Shown: positions 23,201 through 35,957, counted from the stretch's first letter. The stretch: DNA of 64,000 nucleotides from Apiosordaria backusii (GCA_030549205.1 JAUKTV010000001.1:2914001-2978000), one strand, 5' to 3'. Numbers and translations are program-made. Notes: generated by a model from the letters alone, not told the origin.

Positions 23201-26200
23201 AGACGTGATGACTTGGCCTATCCGCATGTGAAGGATTTTCGCAATGGCAAACACTCCAACCACCATTGCTGTCCTCCCGGACTACCCAGGGCCAGGTCGG
23301 CTGTGTTTCTCGACCAAAGTGCGTCCATGACCACACCCGCATATCTCTCGGTGACATCCTTTGCGTCAGTCCCCGGGCTCAACCACTGAGATGTCTTGGT
23401 TTATCTGTTCTGCTCCGTGTTCGGTATTCACGAGCGAGAGCGCCTGGGGTAGCTCCGACAAATCCATAGTGTACACAGAGAGCGATCCCTCCGACTCGAC
23501 CCGAAACCTGCTTTTGGTTGGATAGGGGCCTCCCGCACATTTCGGCCTGCCTGCTTCACGGGCGTTGTTTTCAACCCCGGATGGAGAAACTCTGCTTGCC
23601 CATCTCTGGCATGGGCCCTTCACTGCATGGTCATCGTTGCGGTCTCCTTCTCGGGGCAATCAGGATGGTTTCCCCGCGTTCTGGGCATCCTTTCTACACC
23701 CAAACCCACCACCTTTCTGCTTTTTCCTGCCCATGAAGGGCGTGGTGCTCAGTACGCGTGATCTTAATGCCAGGGTGGGTGCTTGCTCCGCCTATGAAAA
23801 GGGGGGTCGGTACACACTGTGTGGGTGGCACCAGCGTTAGGGAGGGTGCCGGACCACTTCATCCTCTGCTATTGATGTCTGTTCCTATAGCTGTCGTGGC
23901 CGGAAAGAGCCTGGACTAGTTGGCAAGTTGGTGTGGCCGGTCAGTCAGCGGTTGCACCATGAAATGTGATCATCATTGGACAAGATCTTTCTCCACCGGC
24001 CTCAAGAACCAAAGAATTGCCATCATGGTACCGAATCCGGCCCCATTCAGAATAGCCAAGTCCCGAAGACGACTTCCTCTTTGGCCAAGGCACTTCTGCA
24101 GCTTCCTGCTGGCGAGAACAAAACCGCAGGGTGGCAAAAGGGGCGTAGGTAGCTTCCTCATAAGGGGGTCTTCTTATCAAGCCAGGGTGGTGCTCATGCC
24201 CCGCGATGAGGACTGACAAGATGGTAAGCCGAGTGAGTGGGGATGACCAGAACCCCATGACTCTTGCTTTGTCCTGCCCATTGTAGTGTCCCAGGGTGGC
24301 TCCCAAGGGTACTTGTATCTCCCAGCAACCTCCAAACATCCGACACCCCACGTTGTGGCGCTGACCGGAAGTGACACAACGCGGTTACCCTCATGTGTAG
24401 ATAGAAGTACATGGGTACCAAGCTGTGATCAACCTGCAACAAAATGGGCTGCTGGCCGTTGAGATTTACCGAGACTAGGAAATGGGAAGCGGGAGGCGGA
24501 ACGAGGCGAAAGGGACGAGTAAAAAAGGAAACGAGATACTTCCCGTGTCCCTAAGAATGTCCTTTGGCAGTGTCTCGATTGAGAAGGGGGGCATGTATGC
24601 ACCTAGAGAAACACCCAGAATCCTGCTCTGAGCGGGTCACACCTTGGGCGCTGACGCTCAGCTTGTTGAAGCAAGCTTGTGACCGGCGGTGCTTGGAGAC
24701 CCATGTGCCATATTATGTGTGACATGTGCCCTTCGGAAAGTTAAAGATGGCCTTGGATAAGAATCCGGCATAAAGGAGGGCCGTAGAAGCACGGTGAGTC
24801 GGTGCCCAGATTGGCAGGCAGGGAGCCAGTGGGTTATCTGGGAAGGCTTACGGGGCCAGACACTATCAAGCGGACGGGTTAATGAGGGCTTGTGAGACGG
24901 CACAAGGTGGAGTTGCTCTCTGAGTATTCCAAATTGAACCAAGAGGAGGGAAACACGTACTGAAGTCGATTGGGTGCCTGGCTGACTGCAGATCGGAAGC
25001 CGTATGTGTGTACGGTACATATCCACACACATACACGCCTACCTCAAGCCGGTAGACAAGGATGCCGACTCTCCTCGCGCGTAGCTCGGAATCCCATCAA
25101 TGCAGCAACGAGGCCGAATTGGTTGTCTTTGGAGGCGGGACGCACCAAAAGGGAGAGCGAGAAGAGCTTTGAAGATCTGACCATAGCCCTCGACGATGTT
25201 CCTAGTTTGTGCGGGGAATAGAAAAACTCGGATCACCGTGACATCCCCGGGCTTGATAAATGTCAGTGTGTTACCCGGTGCCGCAAGAGCGGGTTGGGGC
25301 AGCCGGTTGAGTGATGTCGCATAAATGCGCATGGAAAGGGAGCTCCCGGCCTTGTTTGAAGTGCACGGATCTGGAACCTTTGGAAGCTTTCGACTCCCCC
25401 AAGTGCAGTATGCCAAGATTCGATGTCTCTTTCGTCAAAAAGCTCAAAACCGGGGCCCGAAGATGTCGTATGTACGACACCTCAGGATGTTGCTGTAGCA
25501 GATGTCGTCTGTGACTGTCAACACACACGAGAGAATGTGATCGTTAAGGAGGTGTCGAAGGCTTGGCACACGAGACACTGTCATTGGCCAGCCCCCTTCT
25601 TCAACACTCGGTAAAGCCAGAAGTGGTTGTAAGTCGGTGATTACAGACCAAACTCATAACAGGACTCATCGAAGGACTTGGATTGTATCTAAACAATATC
25701 AATGGTCAACATCCATAATGGAATCCAGTGTAGTGGAGGGCATGAATTTGCGTTGGGCACCCGTAGCCGCGGAGGATGCTTTACCCCATGGCTCCCTGCG
25801 CTTAAAGAATCTGGGTCCTGGGCACGGGTCCTAGGTGAGTGAATTTGGTGACTTTAGCAGGCGCTTGAATATGATGATATTGCTACCGGTGGCGGAGTAG
25901 TCGGTTCGTCGTTAGCCCTTTCCAGGTCCTTGGGCGTTGACGGTAATTAGTGACTGATCCTGACATGCGCCTGCCCGTCCTCCTGATGTCTTCTGCCGCA
26001 TGCAGGGATGTTTGCGTGCATGCTGTGTACCACGCGAGAATCTGAATCTGCGCATCGAGTGCCATCTCTTGCCTTGCATCCTGTTGGTGTCTTTGGTGAG
26101 CTTGACAGTCTGTCAGTTTGCGTATACTCGGGTGACGTTCGGGCACGATAGAGCTAACGGCAGAGGGCAGAAGGGATTTGTAAAAAAGTTAATAGACAAG

Positions 26201-29200
26201 GGTTGCATGATATGCCCGCTTCAACTGCAGGTGCTTTGGTACTTTGCTGGCGATCCGGGACTTCAGACGACCGCTTTTGGCTTCTTGCCAGTGCTGGGTT
26301 TACTCTTTCGGGGCCATCACCGCCTCCTTTGGGGTTTCTTCGTTGGGGGATCTTCAAACCCGATGATTCTTGGCACGGAAGGCGCCATAGGAAAGGTTTA
26401 GCGTCCCCTGGCATCGCTGTCGTTGCGGCGCTTTGCAGCCGCCTGTCAGTGAGCAACAGACCCTGGCGCCACACGGACGTCGATGGAGACAGTGTGTGGC
26501 GACACTGTGTCCTGAATGCTTCCTTGCTGGCTCGTCCATTTATTCCCTTTGACAAGCGAATATTTATTACCCCAATTTTGGAACTTGCAAAGTGTGTAGC
26601 ACACCTCTCGGGACGCCCCTCGTCACCTCCCGCGGCCGTGGTGTGTAGAGATTAGACCATCACCTTGCTATTCGAATTCCGCGCCATGGCGGAAATCAAG
26701 GACAGGGAGATGGGCAATATAGGAAATCGAAAGGGATCACTTCTAGACCTGCCGTCCCCGTCACGGTGAGCGCAGGAACTTTTGACCCGAGTCACGCGAG
26801 GTGTTCACCAGCATACGATATAATTACAGCCAGTGCTATTCTTGGAAAACAGCGGGCCGCTGACGTTCGACTTTTGGGGATCGAGAGCTGATCTCTCCTC
26901 CCTGGCAGCCTGAACCAAGATGTCGAGATGAGGGGCCCCAATATCGAGATGACCAGGTTGCGAATAACTGTCTGTTGGATTCTGGCAGGTGCGGGGGGTC
27001 CTACGGCGATTACGGAGACAGCCTCCAGATACGTGCGCTTGCAGACAGCTCAACTGGCTACCAACTCTTTCTGATTGGGTATAAGTAAGCCGTGAACCTC
27101 TATGTGACGCGAATTATAGCCTCAACCTGGCAAGGATTATGCTCTGAGGGAGGGGTGCTCACTGCTCTGTTTCGCGTCCGCGTCTGCGCGGTTCCTCGGC
27201 CAGGCGGGATGACTTGTAAGGTGAGAGAGTGTTCGCCTCCTCCATCGAATAGGAACGCCCCCAGCTTCCCGTGAGGATTACGCCGTTCTCGTACGCTCAT
27301 GAACCCCTCATGAGGCACACATCCCCACGCACCCACGCACGCACATGCTCTGCAGTTGGTAGCATGATGCGCCCTTCTCCAAGTCGTGATGAAAGGTCGA
27401 TGAGGGGTATTGACAGCACCCGAGGCATCCGTCATCAGGAACGAAACCCGGCCGAGAGGCATGAGAATAGATGAGAGGACCTGCCTCTGTTGGATATTGA
27501 TAGATGAAAGCTGCCAGGGATTGCAGCGGGAGCTTAATTGCAATTTAGGCCAACACCATCTTGTGACAATGTGGGATTGCCCACCTGCCCCCAGCGAGCC
27601 GTATACCGAATGTTGAGCAGCCAATGAGACCGCGGGTCCAGCATCATGTTGCCGTACCGGTGAGGAAGCTCGTTGGATGCCCACCTTGGATCCAGGTTGA
27701 AGTTGATGTGCATTGCTTATCGCCAGCTCGTGCATAATCGTGGTGTCGACATGCTTTGGGGAAAGACATTGCACTGAAAAGCAAACGGTTGTGACGACCT
27801 GTCATCAGCCCTACCACATCCACCAGATTGAGCAACGCCACCCAAAGCCCCACTTCTACTTGGTCTAGGGTTCGTGCGAGAGCTTGACGTGTTGTTCATA
27901 ACAAGCTCAGGGCGTTTAGGGCTCAAACCTTAGAGCAGTTAAAAAATGAACAAACTGGGCAAATAACCAAACTGTACAGTGCCAACGGCTGAGGGATGAT
28001 ACCGAAATGCGGGCGTCCAGATGGCAGCCGCGACTGCACAGCTACTCCAAGCTGCGACCTTGAGGTGGCCTCGAGGTACCTCTCATTACCTCAACCCCAC
28101 CCGTGAAGCTGGTCGAGCGAACAGAACCCCTGCTGGGACACACTGGGCCCCCAGTCTCTCTTCCGCACCCGTCGTGCACGACACACAGACACCGTGCCGA
28201 AGGTGGGTGGCCATGCCGGCTTCTGTTGTTGTGTCTTGGGTCTTGCGCACTGTCTTTCGAAGTACCTGATGTACATACCTTCAATATACCTCCAGCTTTC
28301 TCCAGTTCGACGTAACCTAGATCACCATACATCAGGAGGTCCGTGAACACAACCCGGAGTTCTTGTTGTCTGATGATCTTTCCATGGCCAAACTGCGTCA
28401 GCGGGGAAAAACACAACCCTAAGATGTCGACCGAAAGCTTCCATGTATCAAGCAAGGTACTGTATCCGTATACTCGTAGATCAGTCATAGAAGGATAACA
28501 GAAGCCTTCGCAATGACGCCAGTGCGGTGTCCGTGCTAGCTCGATACCAACATCTCGATCAACTCAAAACTATCCCCGAGGGGAACGTTGCAGACCAGAT
28601 TTGTATCCTCCTCGGCCAAGACAAGTCTGAAGCTGACAGGAGGGCTGCGTTGGCCTTCCATTCCGAAGCACATGCTGGCTCCAGCAAACGGCACTAATCA
28701 AGGAACCAAGAGGGAGTAAGTTGGCGCCAAAGGACGCCCTCGTGATGAGAGTGATGCAACTATGAGGGATGAAGCGATATTGAACGCCATGGAGAGCCAG
28801 TTGCGGCTGATACATACTTGGATATTGTTTGACAGGCCTCGGTGATGGGTCTATAGGTTTTCTTAAGAATCAACATGCAAAGCAACCGATATCAAGGCGT
28901 TCTGGGTGTACCATGAAAGTACAAGCAGCCCCGTGCGCAACTGGTGCAAGGGGGAGCGTGAAGGTCCAGGGTGGTGGAGACCTTTTCTTACACCCCCAGG
29001 CCGCCCTCTTGACTTTTCTTTGGGAAGTGCGGTGGAGGTGTGGATGCGCTGTAGTTGTAGCTTTAAGCCTGGGGTTGAGCCCATCTTGCCGGCCCCAGCT
29101 GGCCCCGGCCACTGGCTTTCGTCCGTTCTCCACACCACACGATCTCAGACCCCATGCATTTGGCAGCAGCCAGGCTAGCTAACGCAAGACTCTCGCATCA

Positions 29201-29269
29201 ACATCTCTTCTGCTGTTTCACTTTCGGATGGAAAAGTCTTTTCCGGGGGGTGAGGAAGCTTATCAGTAC
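20285..29269. other. 9-kb gene-poor tract upstream of velB
   Basis: No open frame here carries recognisable motifs or plausible splice partners; the longest ATG-started ones are short. Base composition looks mixed rather than AT-rich, so it is not obviously RIP-decayed transposon. The region may be the regulatory territory of velB, may hold long non-coding transcripts, or may hold fast-evolving genes that I cannot see. Confidence 0.45.
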
Positions 29270-29285
29270 TGACTTATATAAGTCA
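29270..29285 (+). promoter_or_regulatory. Palindromic TATA element, probable velB core promoter
   Basis: TGACTTATATAAGTCA is a perfect 16-bp palindrome with TTATATAA at its centre. Downstream, 29286-29741 is pyrimidine-rich and contains no ATG before the velB start, as expected of a transcribed leader of about 430 nt. Confidence 0.5.
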
Positions 29286-29741
29286 AAGACGCCTCCCTCC
29301 AGCTGCCACCACGTCGCCACCAGAAACCACTGACCATTTTCCATACCTAACTGAACACCTCACCAAACCAAGCTGTGCAGAGAGCCAGGCACAGTACCTG
29401 AAGCTCCATCTCAGCCAGAGAGCAACTTTCTAAAGCAACACAACCTCGCCAGACAACCTTGTCCGCGCCGCACTCAACCCCCAGTCACACAGCCCGCCCC
29501 TCAGACGGGACCGCGACTTGCCCGCCGCCGCGCCCACCTACTTTTGTCTCCCATCCACGCAGCGCAGCACCAAGCTACGACCTCCCACCACCAACAAAGC
29601 AAAGCACAAGCTAGCTGTCTTTCCATAATCCTGTCGAGAGCTTTTTGGTCTGTGTGCCGAAGGCAAAGAGGCAAACCTCGGATATTTTACAACGTTCGAT
29701 CAGAGAAGAAAATCATCGGTTATTTCTGTTGTCTGAGAAAG

Positions 29742-31585
29742 ATGAATCAACCACCGTACCCCCCGAATCTGCATCAGCACCCACCTCAGCACCAGCATCC
29801 GCATCCGCACCCGCAACAACACCAGCACCAGCACCAGCACCCGCAACACCAGCAGCAACATCCACTCTCTCACGAGCATCCGCACCAGCAACATCAAAGC
29901 CCTTACTCCACTGAGATGCACCCACCGCCGCACCCCGTCTCATCCTACCAGCCTCATCAGATACAGCCGCTTCCATCAATGCCGCCCCCCTCCTTCCAGG
30001 ACAGTCTAGTTCAGGCTCAGGCAGCTCAGGCGCAAGGAGCACCGCCGCCCGGCCCGGCAAGTGACGCCAGCCCGCAGTCGGCATCGGGGACCGGCCAGGA
30101 GCGTCCTCCCTTGACTCCGGAGCAGCTGGAGGAGGTACGGCGAAATCTGGTGCCCTTCTCCTCCAAGGACGGCCAAGGCAGGAAGTACACGTAAGTCGTG
30201 ATTTTTTTGCTTTATTTCTTTTGGGTTTGTCTGTACGCGGTGGCCGGCTTGCATCGCCGTTCGGTCTACTCTCACCCGAGGCTTTGCCTAGTGTCATGCG
30301 TTGGGGTGGGCTGTCTCCCAGTATGGTGGTTGAAGAAGACTAACCCGACCTGCGACAGCCTCGATGTTGTGCAACAGCCACAACGTGCACGAATGTGTGG
30401 TTTTGGAGACAAGGTATGCTTGTGTTGTTGGACCATTTCTCCTTCTTGTGATTGGCATGGCGGCTCATCAAATCAAAACAGGACCGCCGTCCCATCACCC
30501 CACCCCCCTGTGTGCGACTGATTGTCACAGACGAAAAGACAGGCAAAGAGATCGATTGCAAGTGAGTGTCTATCTTCCAACCAGGGTTTATTCATCTAGG
30601 CTTCTGACATGCTTATATGTTGCTTAGTGAGATTGAATATGGCATGTATGTGCTTAATGTTGACCTGTGGGACGAGCATGCTCTTAAAGAGGTGAACCTT
30701 GTCCGGCACACAACAGCATCGCCTTCCATCTCTTCGACGTCGCCAGCGTCGTATGCTCAGATGGAGTCTACGCCAGCCTATTCGAGTATATTGCCATCCA
30801 ATATTCCTCCTAGGGATGTGGGCTATGGGCAACCAGTGTACCCACCCCCTGGGCAAGCTGTAAGCCCTTATGGGATGCAGCCAGCATATGGAGGTGCGCC
30901 ATTATTTACAAAGCCTCTTTACATCCATATTTGCTTGCTGACTAGATAACGCAGCCGGTTTTGTTGGTGCTCCGAACGGCGGTTACGGACAGTCCCCTTA
31001 CTTTCGAGATTACCCACAGGAGGTGGGTATGACGTACGGATTTGGGCCTCCTCGCACTTTTGAACCTACCTACGGCATTGGGGGGCAGCGCATGTCCATT
31101 GGTGGAACCGCCCCCTCGGGGATGTTCACCAGAAACCTCATTGGAAGTCTTGCGGCTAGTGCATTTCGCCTTAATGACCCAGATGATAAGATTGGAATCT
31201 GGTTCGTTCTTCAGGATTTGAGTGTTAGAACTGAAGGTTGCTTCCGGTAAGTTAGACTGGTACCAACTATTCCTACATCCTGAGGGAAACATATCAAGCT
31301 AACGATACTGACTTTAGACTGAGATTTTCATTCGTCAACGTCGGAATTCCCATGTCCAACCCCGGCTCGACCGCCAACGGTGTCGTCAACCAGGGGAGCG
31401 CACCCGTGCTGGCCGCGGTCTTTTCGGACGTGTTCCAGGTGTACTCAGCTAAGAAGTTCCCGGGTGTCTGTGAGAGCACACCCCTCAGCAAATGCTTCGC
31501 TACACAAGGCATCAAGATCCCCATCCGCAAGGATGGCCATGAAAAGAAGGGCAACGTGGACGATGATGATGACTACGGTAACTAG
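29742..31585 (+). CDS. velB: Velvet-family regulator VelB
   Basis: Nuclear regulator that pairs with VeA and LaeA, or with VosA, to control development and secondary metabolism. Exons 29742-30190, 30359-30413, 30482-30561, 30628-30893, 30955-31246 and 31318-31585; 469 residues. Residues 1-130 are rich in His, Gln and Pro (many HQHP units). The velvet domain starts near 150 and contains RMCGFGDKDRRPITPPPCVRLIVTD, of which the core RRPITPPPCVRLIV is diagnostic, then YVLNVDLWDEHALKEVNLV. A Ser/Pro/Tyr/Gly-rich insertion splits the domain (about residues 225-325), which is characteristic of VelB rather than VeA or VosA. The domain resumes at GMFTRNLIGSLAASAFRL, then GIWFVLQDLSVR, and ends with ESTPLSKCFATQGIKIPIRKDG. 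ATG 29742 is the first ATG after the likely TATA box. Confidence 0.93.
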
Positions 31586-34500
31586 GAGTCTGGACCACTA
31601 TCTAGTGGGCTAGTGTCTCCTGTTTGAGATATGACAGAGTTTTTGTGGGCGTACAGGGTTTGTGGGTGTGTATAGAGGATACCGGAGAGGGGTTGGGGAG
31701 GCTGACATAAAGTGGTCCAACAGGAAAGGACAGCGCGGGGTTTGGGGGTGTTGACTGGTGGTGGTCTTGTGTTGTCTCTCGGTTCCGTCGTGCTGTTCTC
31801 TTTTTTTTTTGGTCTTTTGTTTTTTCTTCTCTTTTATGTGCGGTAACGTTTTTGCGAAAAGTATTATGATTGCAGGATCACAGTTGATACCAAATGGACG
31901 TCTTTCTCTTGTTATCATTGGAGAGTAGAAAGAGCAGGATGGGTCTTCTCTTCTGTCATGTTTCTATCTGTATCGACTCCGTTTTCCCTCACACAGTTCC
32001 TTTTGCTTATAACCCGTTTTCACTTTCCGCGTTTGCAGCAAACTAGGCTGTCTAGTACGTTGTAACTTTGCTATTGTAGATGGATGGCTCTTGGGCTGGC
32101 GTGGGGGGCCAGGTAAAGCTATGGCATGGTTAGATTGGAGGTAGATGGAGGGATTGGGTGGGCATTGCTGGGAGAAGTTACTGTTGATGCTGTATATTGT
32201 CTTGTTTTTGTTTGTTTTTATAATTTGCAAGATAGGGAGGTAGTAATGTTGTTAGACCATTAGTAACAGAACGCTGATAGTATCATGATCCTTGTTGTTA
32301 GTAAGGTAACCCCAACTCTCCTATTGTATACAAAACACACACATCCGCGCCTATCACGAAGCGATCACAAAACCAAACTCACCAATGACACAACTCGCAT
32401 GCATGCCTTTTCGGATCCTATTTTTGTTGCCAGATATGTACCAGCCAAAGTGTTATTTCTGTTTTTTTCTCCCAAACCAAGAAATGCCATCTGATAATAC
32501 CATGTACGTATTGCATACACTAGGTACCTCACCTATCGGCATCTCAGCCGGTCCCGAACTTGGAGGGAAAAATCAACCACTCACAAGCATCCAAGAAGCA
32601 GGCCTTGGATGCAAGCCATAGCGTCACACTGAGAACATGACATATTTGGAAAGGGCGGAGATTCAACCAACGGGAGTTTTTGGATTCGGCATGTCTGATA
32701 TTTCTGATACACGAGACTAATGCACATATTCCTTGCCTGTACATACATATGTAGTGTTTTTTGAGGTGGGCAATAATCTTCGTGATGATGCACGTCAACT
32801 TGGGCTATTGGATGATGGGAAAGCACATCGCGGAACATTCCGCTCTAGTCATATGGGCAAGGGATAATTTCTTTACATTTACCTCTGAAAATGATGTTCA
32901 AGTCTCGGTCCCGTGATACTCTTTGTTAAATTGTTCAATGGCACGGTTTCGGGACTCGGGACGGAACGCAACAACATGGCGAGTTGAGAAAAGGGACTGA
33001 ACCCGGATTTCTCATGATTTGGTTATTGAATAATTGCTTATTCCGCCGGGTAGGACCCGAAGGGCAAGTGTGTGAAATGTAAATGAAAAAAAGCAATATA
33101 CAATTTCTGTCACAAGTGACAGCAATAACACCCGAAAGGAAAGGGGGTGAGTATACTACTCCAACTTTTTCGACTCTCAGACCTCCCTTTCTAAAGTGTC
33201 GCGTGGGCTATATGCGGTGTAACTCGAACAAGACTGCAAATTCTCCGGCCTCTTACACAGTACGTCTAGATTAGAAGCGATGGAAGGGATGGAAGGCACT
33301 AATTTGATTGAATTCTGACCTACTAACCTGGAATTGGAAGCGGACATACGCAGTACACACCCCCTCATGCTCTCGGACTCGGGACGCAACAACACGGACC
33401 TTTGATGAGACGTTGTTGGAAAGGAACGGCAGCAGCGGCGGTGTGTGATCGGGCGGGGCTGGAAAGTGTGTGGTGTCTCGGAGGGTTTGCAAAACACGTT
33501 TTGCACACGTGGCTGTAAATTAGCGTGGGAGAAAGGGAGGGCGTGAAGGGAGTGGATTGATGATCTGTGATCGTGATGAATTTTGGTCCCTTGGTGGGAG
33601 TGGTGACTACGCAGGAGGGGAGCACAGTGCGGGGTGATTAGATTAGATTGTGGCTTGGGTGGTGAGGGTTGGGGTTGCAAGAGAGCCTGCAAATAGAGAG
33701 TGTCAGAAGGGTTAGGGTTGATCTCTCAGTTATGACAGCCAATCAACCACGCGTGATTGAGCATGACGCAAGATCGACAACTGTATTTTCTTACAGATTG
33801 ACGATCCCGCTGTCTGTTCTTTTCCTCGTAGATGGACTTCCTGGTCAAACCCTCGATCCATCTGAATTCGAGCAGGTGTAGGCTAGCAACAACAGATGGT
33901 GGAGATCGGAGACAGGCGAAAGGGGAAGGAACCAGTGCCCAGGGCTAAGGACAGGACGGACGAACACCAGTTCTTTGCGATGTTGGTTGTCCAAGCTGCG
34001 ATAGTCATGGGGCTGGGATCATAACAACGTTGATAAAACTTTGCATGGAAATCTGCATAGCATGATCATAGGCCCTGTATGCGACGGTGTACTGTGTGCA
34101 GTGTCGGCGGTATATTAAAAATGGTAGGTCGTAGCAGAGAGGACCAGGCTGCAGATACCACTTCCGTCCATAAGCGTGGTGTTCTTGAATGTTACCGTAC
34201 ATATAATGGAAGCGTCATATAGAAGGCTCGCTCGCAATGGGTCACTCGAACAGGATTAAAGAAAATAAATAACAGGAAGAAGATTGGATCAAAAGATACG
34301 CAATCATCTGGTCACGATGTCGTTGGAACTGTTATCTTATCTCTTGGACCCCTGGTTGATGAAAAAGAATAAAGTGGGGAGCTCCCCCGCGATCGACGAC
34401 TGCCAGCGTCCTTCTCTGGATGTAACAGAAGAAATCGAAAAGAACCGCTGCAGAGTCACAGAGCACGCATATCATTGGCAATTTTGCGTCACTTTTAATC

Positions 34501-34850
34501 AATTGAAGTTTTACCTATTACCCTCTGTCGTGCTATGCAGACTGAAAGGTCATTCACCGCCTCAACGCAGCCTGAAATGACCCCTCACTCTCCTGGTCAG
34601 GACGGAGTGCCCGAGGTTCGAGACATCCAACATCCTGGATTAGGGACGCCCAGTGTGACAAGAATATGCCAAGCGGAATGACACCATCAAGCAGCCTGGC
34701 GGCCAACGAGATGGATCTTCAGCTCTCCTCACGACCGCATCCGGAGTGTGTGGCACCAGACTTTTAAGCCAAAGCAAGCGCCGGGCGCGCCCGTCCTCCA
34801 ACTACCCAGTCCGTCGCGCAACCCAGGCGCATCAGCGAGAGCCCTGGAAT
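31586..34850. other. Intergenic tract between velB and the GRGG gene
   Basis: About 3.3 kb without a supported protein gene. The left end is the velB 3' flank (T-rich, about 31800-31840). The telomere-like motif GGGTTAGGGTT lies at 33709-33719, with GGTGAGGGTTGGGGTT just upstream at about 33661-33676. Nothing else is recognised. Confidence 0.45.
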
Positions 34851-34870
34851 GAGGGGCAGGGAGGGGCAGA
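34851..34870. promoter_or_regulatory. Tandem AGGGG (STRE-like) elements
   Basis: Two direct copies of a near-identical decamer (GAGGGGCAGG/GAGGGGCAGA), each with an AGGGG core like the Msn2/Msn4 stress element. They lie about 400 bp upstream of the TATA box of the GRGG gene. Function is inferred only from motif and position. Confidence 0.3.
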
Positions 34871-35248
34871 TCTGAATCCAGAATCCCAGGGGGCCCTCCT
34901 CTTGGTGCCCAGGTGATGTCAGAGCCCTGGCCAAGACGGGTGCTTGAAGGCACTAGTGATGCTAGTTGGGCGATGAGATGGGATGGTAAGAGGAAGGTGG
35001 TGGAAAAAAACCCTTGTACTCCTTGTGATCACACTTTTTTTTCCTTACTTGAGGGTGCCTGGTCTTGGAAGACGTGGCTTGGACATGCGGAGTCCAAGAA
35101 CCACCAAAATGTATCATTTGATCCCGTTTCGCAAGCGCGCCTCTTACCGGTTGCCCGACTATTAAGTTGTCTTACTTCCTCCAACATGGCCCACGTCTCC
35201 GAGGAACCTCCAAGAAAAAAAAAGATTTGCACACACTTCTGGCTTTGG

Positions 35249-35257
35249 TATATATAA
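35249..35257 (+). promoter_or_regulatory. TATA box of the GRGG-repeat gene
   Basis: TATATATAA, 176 nt upstream of the start codon. The interval to the ATG contains no other ATG and ends in an A-rich CCAAAAGAAA context typical of strongly expressed fungal genes. Confidence 0.55.
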
Positions 35258-35432
35258 CCCGCTTTCCGTCCCGCGTCAATACGTACCTGTTTTGGAGAAG
35301 ACCATTCTTTGTCCTCACATCCCGTCGCATTCTTAAAACGCACACGGCCCAAGCCTAACTTCTGGTCATCGCATTACACCACGCACACCACCTAAGCCCT
35401 ACGCTCATAATCACCGAATCAACCAAAAGAAA

Positions 35433-35957
35433 ATGTCTGGACTTGCTTCCTCCGGCCGCGGCGGCGCTGGCAACATGCGCGACCAGTCCAAGACCCCCGT
35501 GATTCAGCCCGAGGACCTTGAGACTCCCACTCTCAAGGGCTCTAATGTGGTGACAACCGGCCGTGGTGGTTCGGGCAACATGGCCGCGAACCTCGACGAG
35601 GAGGAGAAGCGCCGGCGTCAAGACGTTCAACCGTAAGTTTTTCTCTCTCGATCTGCTACTTACTAGCAACCCCGCAATTTTTTTGTTTCATTTCGATTGC
35701 CCCTCCTCTGGGCCTCCTCCTAAAACCGAAGCTAACCATCACCGGTTCACAGCGTCGAGCGTCGCCCTAGCCACGGCGCCATCAACACGGGCCGTGGCGG
35801 CGCCGGAAACGTCGTCAATGCGGACAAAGCGCGCCTCTCATCGGAGGAGGCCGTAGATACCTCAGATTTGAAGAAGACGCCCTCGCCAAAGACCGAGGAG
35901 GAGAAGAAGAGCTGGGCCGAGAAGGGCAAGGAATTGTTGTTTGGCAAGAAGCAGTAG
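35433..35957 (+). CDS. Small GRGG-repeat protein (DUF3602 type)
   Basis: Two exons, 35433-35632 and 35753-35957, encode 134 residues with no signal peptide or membrane segment. Three GRGG[AS]GN motifs stand out: SSGRGGAGNMRD near residue 7, TTGRGGSGNMAAN near 45 and NTGRGGAGNVVNAD near 81. The rest is charged and probably disordered, and the tail is EEEKKSWAEKGKELLFGKK. This layout matches the fungal DUF3602 family of unknown function. A TATA box and AGGGG elements upstream suggest strong or stress-linked expression. It could bind nucleic acid through the Gly-Arg motifs, but nothing proves that. Family assignment is confident; biological role unknown. Confidence 0.85.

Noticed and set aside
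27100..27774. 224-codon minus-strand open frame in the velB upstream tract
   Set aside because: It begins with GTG rather than ATG, has no recognisable motif or domain-like composition, and no splice partners were found.
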